A stretch of 23,806 nucleotides of DNA from a virus. Below the pieces are notes generated by a model that saw only the letters and a program-made list of their open reading frames with translations, was not told the origin of the DNA and searched no databases. Both the position numbers and the translations under genes were made by a program. Location: the IMG/VR virus record IMGVR_UViG_3300042197_002016, positions 1 to 23,806 of that record; one strand, written 5' to 3'. This document shows positions 17,014-23,806 of this stretch, one piece after another; the first letter of the stretch is position 1; each line of letters begins with the position of its first letter.

Positions 17014-18891
17014 ATGGCCTATTCAATTAACAAAACTGATGGAACAATATTAGCAACTGTATCAGACGGACAAATAGATCAATTTTCTACTGATTTAACT
17101 TTAATAGGAAAAAATTATAGTGGGTTCGGTGAAGTCTTAAACGAAAATTTCATAAAACTTTTAGAAAATTTTGCGGAAATTTCTGCTCCCCTAAATCCTA
17201 TTAGAGGACAGATTTGGTTTGATGCATCGGAACTAAAACTTAAAGTATATAACGGCACAGCATTTGTACCGGTGAGTTCTGCCACTATCTCTAGAAGTCA
17301 ACCGACAACACTGGGTGTAGGAGATCTTTGGTTCGATGATTTAAACAAACAATTGTTTTTCTTTGATGGCACGAATACAATTCTACTAGGTCCCGATTAT
17401 TCGGTTAGTCAAGGACTGAGCGGGTTAAGAGTAGCCAGTATATTAGATACTCTTAATCAAAATAGAGTTATTACGTATCTTTATACCAATGGGATATTAT
17501 TAGGAATTTTCAGCAAAGATTCATTTACACCTAAACTGCCTATCACGGGATTTTCAGGATCCTTAGAACCCGGATTCAATGCAGGCACACTAGCAGGAAT
17601 AAAATTTCGTGTTACCTGCACAAATTCAGACAGATTAGGCGACCAACCAGCAAGTGTTTATGTTAGGAATGATACATCTAATATTATTAATGGTCAATTA
17701 ATCATTGCTTCTAATCTAGGATTAATAGTCGGTGACGCCAGTCAGGCTCAACTATTAGTAAACAATGGTAATGTATTACTAGCTAACATAGCATCTGATA
17801 AAAATATGAATTTCTTGGTCAGAAAGGGAATTGTTGCCGAAACAGCCATTGCTATAAGCTCGGGCGATCGAAAAATAAATTTATATTCTGGATTCACCGA
17901 TAGCGAAGTTACCACAGGTGGCGATTTAACAGTAAATGGTGATGTAACAATTAGAGGTAATTTGGTTATTAATGATGGAGATGTTTCTATAATCAAAACA
18001 TCAGATCTCTTAGTTGAAAATAAAAACATTATATTAGCCGATACAGGAGATAGTACATCTACGGACGCCTATGCAGATGGCGGTGGTATTATATTAAGGG
18101 GAGCCACCGATCACGAATGGCTTTGGGATAGAGCTCGAACTAGCTGGTCTTCTACCGAACATATTAATTTAGTTGATGGAAAAGAATATAAGATTGACGA
18201 TATAACAGTTATATCAAAAACATCATTAGGTCCATCTATAACAAGTATTCCGGGTGTTACAAACTTTGGTGTATTAACATCCTTGAATATAGGTCCGATC
18301 GTAGCGCCGGCAACTACACCTACTCCTTACCTGCGTCTACAAGATAATAGAATATCTACATTACAGACTAATCAAGATTTAGAATTATCACCGTCCGGTA
18401 CCGGAAATGTAGTATTGTTAGGCACCCCAAAAATTCAAGGGGTGACCACAACCAATCAGGCAGCAGTAGTACAAGTTTCCGAATCAAGCACACTTTTATC
18501 ATCCTTAGAAAAATCAGAAGCCACGAATAAAGAATATGTTACAAATTTTGTAAGGACTCGCTCAATAGTTCTAAGTCTTGATATTTCAGACGGTATTTCT
18601 AACAGTGGAATCGCAGCCCTGCTCACGCAGATAGCACCGATAAATGAATATGAAAATGGAACCATTGCACGAATATTATGTAGTTTTTTATCAGCGACAT
18701 CGACAACATTAAATATTAATTCTTTAGTATCTACAACAACAGCTACCTTTGTCACTCCAGCTGGAACTGCTCCTGCGGTAATAGAACCGGTAGCATTTTC
18801 ATCAGCAACTATTCCAGCCCCTACAATAACACCAAGTAGAATTGTAAAAACATTCCGTCTGCAATCGGGTGCATGGACATTTCTATCATAA
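17014..18891 (+). CDS. Tail fibre/structural protein, second N-terminal paralog (625 aa)
   Basis: AAGGA (17003-17007) overlaps the preceding stop codon and fixes the ATG, giving tight coupling. Residues ~1-200 repeat the shared module (GKNYSGFGEVLNENF, LLENF, GQIWFD, GDLWFDD, SKDSFTP). Residues ~300-420 hold a beta-rich segment with ENKNIILADTGDSTS, ADGGGIILRG and a Trp-rich strand, followed by a YKIDD stretch. From memory, this occurs in many T4-like cyanophage structural proteins. The last ~115 residues (RSIVLSLDISDG onward, then KTFRLQSGAWTF at the end) form another module I associate with such phages. There is no collar domain and no YADLAE-type end, so this protein probably displays a different tip from its neighbours. 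Fibre or baseplate-accessory role is inferred from paralogy and position. Confidence 0.83.
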   Translation: MAYSINKTDGTILATVSDGQIDQFSTDLTLIGKNYSGFGEVLNENFIKLLENFAEISAPLNPIRGQIWFDASELKLKVYNGTAFVPVSSATISRSQPTTLGVGDLWFDDLNKQLFFFDGTNTILLGPDYSVSQGLSGLRVASILDTLNQNRVITYLYTNGILLGIFSKDSFTPKLPITGFSGSLEPGFNAGTLAGIKFRVTCTNSDRLGDQPASVYVRNDTSNIINGQLIIASNLGLIVGDASQAQLLVNNGNVLLANIASDKNMNFLVRKGIVAETAIAISSGDRKINLYSGFTDSEVTTGGDLTVNGDVTIRGNLVINDGDVSIIKTSDLLVENKNIILADTGDSTSTDAYADGGGIILRGATDHEWLWDRARTSWSSTEHINLVDGKEYKIDDITVISKTSLGPSITSIPGVTNFGVLTSLNIGPIVAPATTPTPYLRLQDNRISTLQTNQDLELSPSGTGNVVLLGTPKIQGVTTTNQAAVVQVSESSTLLSSLEKSEATNKEYVTNFVRTRSIVLSLDISDGISNSGIAALLTQIAPINEYENGTIARILCSFLSATSTTLNINSLVSTTTATFVTPAGTAPAVIEPVAFSSATIPAPTITPSRIVKTFRLQSGAWTFLS

Positions 18892-18902
18892 TGGAGCGAT
18901 AA

Positions 18903-20732
18903 ATGGCGTATATAATTAATAGATTTAGCGGATTACAGTTAACGGTATTAGAAGATGGAACTATCGATGTTTCGACTAGTCTGGGCTTAGTTGGAAGAAA
19001 TTATACAGGGTATGGCGAAATACAAAATGAAAATTTTGTATACCTATTAGAAAATTTTTCTAACGTTAGTCCGCCTGCACGCCCTCTTTCGGGTCAAACT
19101 TGGTTTAATAATTCAAATTCTACCTTAAATGTTTATGATGGTGATAGTTGGAAAGCAGTCGGATCTGCAGTCGTTTCTGAATCACAGCCAGCCGGTAATG
19201 AAGGAGCTCTATGGATAGATTCGAAGACGAATCAACTGTATACCTATAATAACAATTGGATATTAGTTGGCCCCGAGGCGGTAGAAAATTTTGGTGTAAC
19301 TAAGGTACGAGCTAGATCTATAAGAGACGTATTAGGGACAAGACACGCAATTTTAGAAATGGTCAATGATAATAAAACTATTTGTGTGGCTAGCTCGGAT
19401 GAATTTTCTATCAATGTTTTAGATTTTATAGACGGATTTTCTAATCTAAAGCCAGGAATTAATTTAAACTCCAGCACTTTATCAGGTAATAAAATATATT
19501 ACTATACTGGAGACGTTATCGGTAATTCTGAATCAGCTTCTCGGTTAGCGAATCCTCGAAAAATAAATGGTATTAACTTTGACGGCCAATCCGATATAAC
19601 AATAACTTCGAATACAGGTTCAACATTATCGAGAGGAACATATCTTATAGGCAACAATTTTAACGGTTCTGTAGCTACTACATGGGCTGTAGATGCCACA
19701 CCGGCTAATACTATAGGAAAAGTTGTAGCCAGAGATAGTGCCGGCAATTTTAATGCCGGGACTATCACTGCCGACCTTATCGGTAATGTTACTGGAAATG
19801 TTACTGCTGTTGTTGGAACAAGTTCGTTCGATATCATTTCAGCTAATCGAGTTATCGGGGCAACTTTTACAGGTAATGCTTTTACAACTACCAAACTTGA
19901 AACCGCAAGAACGATCAATGGTGTAAGTTTCGACGGTACCGCCAATATTACTGTTACGGCTGCAGCAAATACATTAACCGACACGGTATTAGCGGCCAAT
20001 GTAGTTAACAGCAGTCTTGTTAGTTTAGGATTTTTAAATAATCTAGCAGTTAGAGATACTGGTATTACATTAGGCAATAACTCTGTATTAAAAATATTTG
20101 CAAATCCTTCTTCTGAAGATCCTGTGCTATATTCGCAGGTTTCCGGAAAATCAATTTATATGCAGGTTCAAGATTCTGCTTATCCGGGATCTACTGCAAA
20201 AATTTCTTTGTCACCGAGCGATGTATCATTATCTTTAGGAGGTAGCAATACGCCTTCTCTTATGCCATCGAGAGATGTAGATATTAATTTAGGGCATGTA
20301 AATTATCGATGGAAAAATACCTATTCCGAATTTTTCATAGGCCTTGCGACTACAGCGCAGTATGCAGATTTAGCAGAAAACTATCTTGCTGACGATAATT
20401 ACGAACCGGGAACTGTAGTACAATTTGGTGGAGAATACGAAATAACAATTGCTGCCAGTGAAACTACGGCAGTTGCAGGTGTTGTATCTCAAAATCCTGC
20501 ATATCTAATGAATAGTAAATTAACAGGAAAATATGTAGCTGCGATTGCTCTACAAGGAAGAGTTTATTGTAAAGTTATAGGCAGTGTTAAAAAAGGAGAC
20601 ATGTTGATTTCGGCTGGAAACGGGCTCGCAAAGGCCGAGGCAACTCCTAAATTAGGTACTGTTATAGGTAAATCTTTGGTGGATTTCGAGGGTGAAACCG
20701 GAGTAATTGAAGTGGTTGTAGGCAGACTTTAA
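18903..20732 (+). CDS. Tail fibre/adhesin, third N-terminal paralog with YADLAE-type C-terminus (609 aa)
   Basis: GGAG at 18893-18896, just after the previous stop, supports this ATG. Residues ~1-190 are the shared docking module (GRNYTGYGEIQNENF, LLENF, GQTWFN, GALWID, then a SSDEFS version of the SKDSFTP motif). The middle (~200-460) is built from fibre-shaft modules: 'ESASRL..PRKINGINFDG', 'VVARDSAGNF', 'GNVTGNV', a second 'ARTINGVSFDG', and a YRWKNTYSEFFIG segment. The last ~126 residues (from about 484, QYADLAENYLADDNY, PGTVV..GG, GVVSQNPAYLMN, GRVYCKV..VKKGD) form a C-terminal domain also present in the next gene and, from memory, in many marine phage fibres. No catalytic motif is evident. 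Likely role: trimeric fibre with its own tip. Confidence 0.85.
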   Translation: MAYIINRFSGLQLTVLEDGTIDVSTSLGLVGRNYTGYGEIQNENFVYLLENFSNVSPPARPLSGQTWFNNSNSTLNVYDGDSWKAVGSAVVSESQPAGNEGALWIDSKTNQLYTYNNNWILVGPEAVENFGVTKVRARSIRDVLGTRHAILEMVNDNKTICVASSDEFSINVLDFIDGFSNLKPGINLNSSTLSGNKIYYYTGDVIGNSESASRLANPRKINGINFDGQSDITITSNTGSTLSRGTYLIGNNFNGSVATTWAVDATPANTIGKVVARDSAGNFNAGTITADLIGNVTGNVTAVVGTSSFDIISANRVIGATFTGNAFTTTKLETARTINGVSFDGTANITVTAAANTLTDTVLAANVVNSSLVSLGFLNNLAVRDTGITLGNNSVLKIFANPSSEDPVLYSQVSGKSIYMQVQDSAYPGSTAKISLSPSDVSLSLGGSNTPSLMPSRDVDINLGHVNYRWKNTYSEFFIGLATTAQYADLAENYLADDNYEPGTVVQFGGEYEITIAASETTAVAGVVSQNPAYLMNSKLTGKYVAAIALQGRVYCKVIGSVKKGDMLISAGNGLAKAEATPKLGTVIGKSLVDFEGETGVIEVVVGRL

Positions 20733-20744
20733 AAATACAGTACT

Positions 20745-20752
20745 GATAAATA
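20745..20752 (+). promoter_or_regulatory. Candidate T4-type late promoter (GATAAATA)
   Basis: This exact NATAAATA match lies in the 44-base gap between the third and fourth fibre genes, one of the two largest gaps in the window. Expected initiation is about six bases downstream (near 20758), leaving a leader of ~19 bases that includes GGAG (20765-20768) ahead of the ATG at 20777. Position, spacing and motif all agree with a phage late promoter read by a gp55-like sigma factor, which is not in this window. It would give separate late expression of the last fibre and the 327-residue protein. Confidence 0.6.
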
Positions 20753-20776
20753 TAAAATAAAGATTGGAGCTTATCA

Positions 20777-22528
20777 ATGGCGTATCAAGTAGACAAATTT
20801 AATGGCACATTTTTAATATCAGTTGAAGATGGAACCATTGATACGACTACCGATTTAAGATTTGTAGGTAAAAATTATGCAGGATATGGAGAAGTACAGA
20901 ATGAAAATTTTCTCCATTTATTAGAAAATTTTGCCAATACCACAGCTCCCCCTAAGGTGGTTACCGGACAAATTTGGTTTGATTCAGCCACTAAAAAATT
21001 AAAATTTTATGACGGGTCTAAATTTAGAATAGCTAGTGGTGCAGAAGCTAGCCAAACTGCACCTAGTGGACTTACTCCTGGAGATTTTTGGTTTGACACA
21101 GCCGGTCAACAGCTATATGCTTTTAACGGTACTGAATTTGTATTAATTGGACCTGAGAGCGCCCCTGATATAGGAACTTCGGCGCTGATTCCACAAGTAG
21201 TGAGAGATAATGCCGGCGGTACTCATAGCATAGCTAAATTGTTAGCCGGCGGCGAAACAATGCTGGTAATCAGCAAAGATGCGTTTACGTTAGGAAATGA
21301 GAATCCTATAACTGGATTTTCTGTAATCAAAAAAGGCATAACTTTAGTTAACACTAATGGTATTACAGGTATAACTTCTACTGATCATTATTTCTGGGGA
21401 ACAGCAGCAAACGCTTTGAAATTAGGAAGTTTTGTCGCTGAAGATTTCGTTAGACTTTCTAGTCCTGCATTGCCTTCTGGTGCTGAATTTGATGATCAAG
21501 GGTTTTTCTTAGGTGATCAAAAAGATATTAAATTTTCGGTAGAGAATGGTGACGAACCTTCGATTGAAAATCAATTAGGTCAAACAATTAGAATTAAAAT
21601 TAGAGTTAGCTCAGGAGATCGTCGAGACGTTGCTATCTTTGATAGAGATGCAATATTTCCAGGTACGAATAATTTATATACTTTAGGAAAATCCACCAGT
21701 AGATGGAATAATGTATATTCTACGTTGTTTACTGGAAATTTATCCGGCAATGTCACTGGCAACATAACTGGCAATGTCACGGGTAATATAATTGCTACAG
21801 ATCTTTCAACAATCATTAATGCTACTACAAAAACAGTGACCGCAGCATTTGTTGGGCAGTTGACCGGTAATGTAATTGGTGATGTAGTTGGAACTGCTAA
21901 CAATGCCTTGACATTAAACGGACTCCCCTTCGCTGTTGCCGCCACAGCATCTACTATAGCGGCCAGAGATAATAGTGGAAATCTAACAGCGAATCAGTTT
22001 ATAGGTACAGCAAACAGGGCAGATAGGTTAAAGATAGATAATGCAGCAGTTGACAGTGATCTTAATTATAGATCAGCAAAAACAACAGCTACCGCGAATA
22101 CTATTGCAGCAAGAGATTCTAGCGGTAATTTAGTAGCGGTATTATTTGATGGAACAGCTACGGCTGCTCGATATGCCGATCTAGCAGAAAAATATTTATG
22201 TGATAAAGAATACACACCCGGAACTGTGGTTATTGTAGGTGGCGATGCTGAAGTTACAGCTTCTATTTCAGGAAAACGTGCAATCGGTGTGGTAAGTACC
22301 AATCCAGCATTTATGATGAACAAAGATCTGGAAGGTGGAACATATATAGCATTAAAAGGACGTGTACCAGTTAAAGTGATTGGAAAAGTTTGTAAGGGAG
22401 ACAACCTTATAGCGGCCGATAACGGTCACGCTATGAAATCTGTATATCATTCTTCCGAAGTATTTGCCATTGCGTTGGAAGATAATGATAGTATTGATGA
22501 AAAAATAATCGAAGCAATAATAATTTGA
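20777..22528 (+). CDS. Tail fibre/adhesin, fourth N-terminal paralog with YADLAE-type C-terminus (583 aa)
   Basis: The start is set by GGAG at 20765-20768, downstream of a candidate late promoter. Residues ~1-195 repeat the shared docking module (GKNYAGYGEVQNENF, LLENF, GQIWFD, GDFWFD, SKDAFT). A 'LGKSTSRWNNVYSTLFTGN' type segment (~307-325) leads into tandem GN(V/I/L)(T/S) tetrapeptides, then two IAARD(N/S)SGNL modules. The end (~463-583) parallels the third paralog: ARYADLAEKYLCD, PGTVV..GG, GVVSTNPAFMMN, GRVPVKV..VCKGD. The final ~25 residues diverge (SEVFAIALEDNDSIDEKI). The third and fourth genes look like a duplication or exchange pair that has drifted. Likely role: host-contact fibre. 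Confidence 0.85.
   Translation: MAYQVDKFNGTFLISVEDGTIDTTTDLRFVGKNYAGYGEVQNENFLHLLENFANTTAPPKVVTGQIWFDSATKKLKFYDGSKFRIASGAEASQTAPSGLTPGDFWFDTAGQQLYAFNGTEFVLIGPESAPDIGTSALIPQVVRDNAGGTHSIAKLLAGGETMLVISKDAFTLGNENPITGFSVIKKGITLVNTNGITGITSTDHYFWGTAANALKLGSFVAEDFVRLSSPALPSGAEFDDQGFFLGDQKDIKFSVENGDEPSIENQLGQTIRIKIRVSSGDRRDVAIFDRDAIFPGTNNLYTLGKSTSRWNNVYSTLFTGNLSGNVTGNITGNVTGNIIATDLSTIINATTKTVTAAFVGQLTGNVIGDVVGTANNALTLNGLPFAVAATASTIAARDNSGNLTANQFIGTANRADRLKIDNAAVDSDLNYRSAKTTATANTIAARDSSGNLVAVLFDGTATAARYADLAEKYLCDKEYTPGTVVIVGGDAEVTASISGKRAIGVVSTNPAFMMNKDLEGGTYIALKGRVPVKVIGKVCKGDNLIAADNGHAMKSVYHSSEVFAIALEDNDSIDEKIIEAIII
21734..21793 (+). repeat. Five tandem 12-base repeats encoding GN(V/I/L)(T/S/I)
   Basis: The unit GGCAATGTCACT (with variants) occurs at 21734, 21746, 21758, 21770 and 21782 in frame within the fourth fibre gene. 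Copies two and four are identical except for the last base. Looser copies follow near 21864-21890, and a short version lies in the third fibre gene at 19783-19806. Such tetrapeptide runs suit a regular beta-helical or collagen-free shaft. The number of units could change by slippage or recombination. Confidence 0.75.
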
Positions 22529-22537
22529 GGATAAAAA

Positions 22538-23521
22538 ATGGCTAACAGTGTCGGCGGAATAATCGAAGATGTTGATTATAACAGTATTAGAAATAAAATT
22601 ATTGCAGTATTAGGAACAGGTACAGGCAATACTGGTTATGGTCAAACTGCTCGAATACAGAGTTCGGCCGTAGCTGACGGAAATACCATTACAGCAGCGC
22701 AGTGGTCGAATCTTCGATTCGATATTTTTAACTGTCTGGTCCATCAGAACGGAACTACCCCAACCATTGTTCAGAAAGCTGTAGGAGATGTGGTACAGTA
22801 CGGGGCCGGACAGCCTAATAATGCCTATGATACTCTAGCAGATACTATAACAACAAATAGATTTACCTTGGGGACAGGGCGGTTTGTTACTGAAAATTTA
22901 GCATCAGCCACTTCAGGAGATGTTACCTGGTTAAGTCAAATTTATGCAGATATTACCTATACATTTAGTACGGCAGAAACGGCAAGATTTTTCTTTAACA
23001 GTGGAGGTCAGTTAAGAGTAACATCCAGTTTTGTTAAAAGCGTTACTAAAGACCAGACTACTTCATGGGAAAATCTTATAAGTTCAGCCGGCCAACAAGG
23101 CTTTGGCGGCCAAGTACCCAGTACTGGATTTAGTCCGCTAAATGGAACTAACTTTTTCAGGTTGACGAATACCTTCCAAACGTATTATACCGCCACTGCT
23201 AGCGGCCCTTATTCTAGCAATACATATAGATTGCAGGCTAGATCAAATGTGGCCGATAATTCTTCCGGAACTGCTAATCAAGTTTTTATTAGAGTTCTTT
23301 TAAATGATCCTTATGTTGATCCTCCAGTAGGTGTTCCTCCTGCCTCTACTGCACCAGTTCCTCCAGAAGACTCTGTTAGCGGAACGTTAACAGTTACTAC
23401 AGATATGATCCGTGCCAGTGGAGTTATGCAACCGGCACCGACCACCGGTAATTTTACTACCAGCGGTCCAAATCCCACTGGTGGTGGAACCACGTCAATC
23501 GGTTCATTCATTTATTCATAA
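22538..23521 (+). CDS. Virion structural protein with Pro/Gly-rich C-terminus (327 aa)
   Basis: GAGGA at 22527-22531 overlaps the previous stop and fixes the ATG. The N-terminal ~75 residues (DYNSIRNKIIAVLGTGTGNTGYGQT, quoted here only as key residues Y15 to T39, then an ITAAQWSNLRFDI segment) are familiar, from memory, as a conserved structural protein of T4-like cyanophages and pelagiphages encoded near the fibres. The middle (~130-260) is beta-rich with aromatic strands. Residues ~262-327 are low-complexity Pro/Gly/Thr (DPPVGVPPAS, PNPTGGGTTS), probably a flexible or surface-exposed tail. It does not carry the N-terminal docking module of the four fibres. The exact virion location is unknown. 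Confidence 0.8.
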   Translation: MANSVGGIIEDVDYNSIRNKIIAVLGTGTGNTGYGQTARIQSSAVADGNTITAAQWSNLRFDIFNCLVHQNGTTPTIVQKAVGDVVQYGAGQPNNAYDTLADTITTNRFTLGTGRFVTENLASATSGDVTWLSQIYADITYTFSTAETARFFFNSGGQLRVTSSFVKSVTKDQTTSWENLISSAGQQGFGGQVPSTGFSPLNGTNFFRLTNTFQTYYTATASGPYSSNTYRLQARSNVADNSSGTANQVFIRVLLNDPYVDPPVGVPPASTAPVPPEDSVSGTLTVTTDMIRASGVMQPAPTTGNFTTSGPNPTGGGTTSIGSFIYS

Positions 23522-23529
23522 TTTTTTGT

Positions 23530-23583
23530 CCATATTTTTCTCCTGGTAAATAAACTGTACAGTTTACTACGGAGGAAATATGG
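23530..23583 (+). promoter_or_regulatory. Long hairpin sequestering the ribosome binding site and start codon of the next gene
   Basis: Pairing read from the sequence: 23530-23537 with 23576-23583 (8 bp, including the start codon); U23538 bulged; 23539-23543 with 23571-23575 (5 bp, one G-U, covering the GGAGG Shine-Dalgarno); 23546-23548 with 23568-23570; and 23551-23556 with 23561-23566 around a GTAC loop. The inner part is a 16-base perfect palindrome (23551-23566). In a transcript read through from the fibre genes, both GGAGG and AUG would be paired. There is no U-tract after it on either strand, so it is not a typical terminator. Translational control is inferred from T4 genes e and soc. 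Confidence 0.6.
23545..23552 (+). promoter_or_regulatory. Weak candidate late promoter inside the hairpin (GGTAAATA)
   Basis: This matches NATAAATA except for G at the second position. By T4 spacing, initiation would fall near 23558, in the hairpin loop. The resulting mRNA would lack the 5' arm and leave GGAGG (23571-23575) and ATG 23580 free. The position is what makes it attractive; the motif alone is weak. Confidence 0.3.
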
Positions 23584-23806
23584 ACGAGCGTCTTAAAAAT
23601 GCTTTGGATTTTTCTAACTACAGACAGACACTTGCAGTGCAACGTCGATCATTGAATGAAAAAATGCAGGCAAAATTGACCTATGGTCACAATGGCGGTA
23701 TTTTTAAAATCGATAGATCTTTGCTGACTTTCGTATGGTCATTGTGTGCTGGACGCAGAACAGCAGATATCGTTTTATTAGATCAAAACGATAATCCTAT
23801 ATTAAT
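23580..23806 (+). CDS. Conserved phage protein of unknown function, N-terminal part (runs off window)
   Basis: ATG 23580 is preceded by a strong GGAGG (23571-23575), and the frame is open to the window end (75 codons plus two bases). The sequence begins MDERLKNALDFSNYRQTL and continues with YGHNGGIFKIDRSLLTF and VLLDQNDNPI. From memory, short proteins with this NYR...NGG.F..D..L..FV...VLLD.N.NPI pattern are conserved but uncharacterised in T4-like marine phages. No enzymatic motif is visible. It is not part of the fibre family, and its expression is probably set separately by the hairpin spanning its start. The function is unknown. Confidence 0.8.
   Translation, partial: MDERLKNALDFSNYRQTLAVQRRSLNEKMQAKLTYGHNGGIFKIDRSLLTFVWSLCAGRRTADIVLLDQNDNPIL

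Noticed and set aside
18898-18905. GATAAATG as a late promoter before the third fibre gene
   Set aside because: It differs from the motif at the last base, and initiation would fall downstream of the ATG at 18903.
19502-20077. 191-codon open frame on the - strand
   Set aside because: It is antisense to the third fibre gene. Its Val/Leu/Pro-rich low-complexity translation is what the complement of Asn/Thr/Gly-rich fibre repeats gives.
21734-21793. CRISPR-like array
   Set aside because: The 12-base units are contiguous, in frame and encode a fibre tetrapeptide repeat; there are no spacers.
21580-21945. 121-codon open frame on the - strand with PVTLPVMLPVTLPD repeats
   Set aside because: It is the complement of the GNVT repeats in the fourth fibre; a shadow, not a gene.
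23530-23583. Rho-independent terminator
   Set aside because: No T-run follows the stem on either strand, and the 3' arm contains the Shine-Dalgarno and ATG of the next gene.

Overview
The window looks like part of the late structural region of a T4-like (myovirus) phage of the marine cyanophage/pelagiphage type. The DNA is AT-rich and every supported gene lies on the + strand. Genes are packed end to end: the largest gap is 58 bases, and stop codons often overlap the next ribosome binding site. This assignment rests on protein sequences recognised from memory (a gp6 C-terminus, fibre N-terminal modules, a tail-collar domain). No database search was run. The host cannot be read from the sequence; marine alphaproteobacteria or cyanobacteria are the obvious candidates. 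No tRNA, rRNA, CRISPR array, insertion sequence, integrase or attachment site was seen.

Layout. Positions 1-442 hold the C-terminal end of the baseplate wedge protein gp6. Two bases later a single 13.8-kb gene begins (445-14277, 4610 residues), a giant modular virion protein in the place where T4 has gene 7. It contains carbohydrate-binding-like modules, a helical segment resembling the gp7 / P2 gpI type, an FG-GAP-like beta-propeller, Gly-X-Gly-Tyr repeats and a long C-terminal run of beta-sandwich-like repeats. Next is an overlapping gene for a small 226-residue structural protein. Four tandem fibre or adhesin genes follow (14932-22528). They share an N-terminal module of roughly 200 residues but carry different C-termini: one has a phage tail collar, one a distinct beta-rich end, and two a common YADLAE-type end. 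A 327-residue structural protein with a Pro/Gly-rich tail closes the block (22538-23521). A further conserved gene of unknown function starts at 23580 and runs off the window.

Working together. gp6 and the giant protein probably form the baseplate wedge and its extensions. The four fibre paralogs probably dock to the baseplate through the shared N-terminus and display different receptor-binding ends. Expression fits T4-style late transcription: the motif ATAAATA was found by eye on the + strand only at two gene boundaries (14273 and 20745). The last gene has its ribosome binding site and start codon buried in a long hairpin that also contains a near-match to the late promoter. This arrangement resembles the T4 lysozyme and soc genes, where read-through mRNA is silent and late mRNA is translated.

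The points most worth a second look are the giant gene with its internal architecture, the start-codon hairpin at 23530-23583, and the tandem fibre array with short conserved DNA blocks that could support domain swapping.
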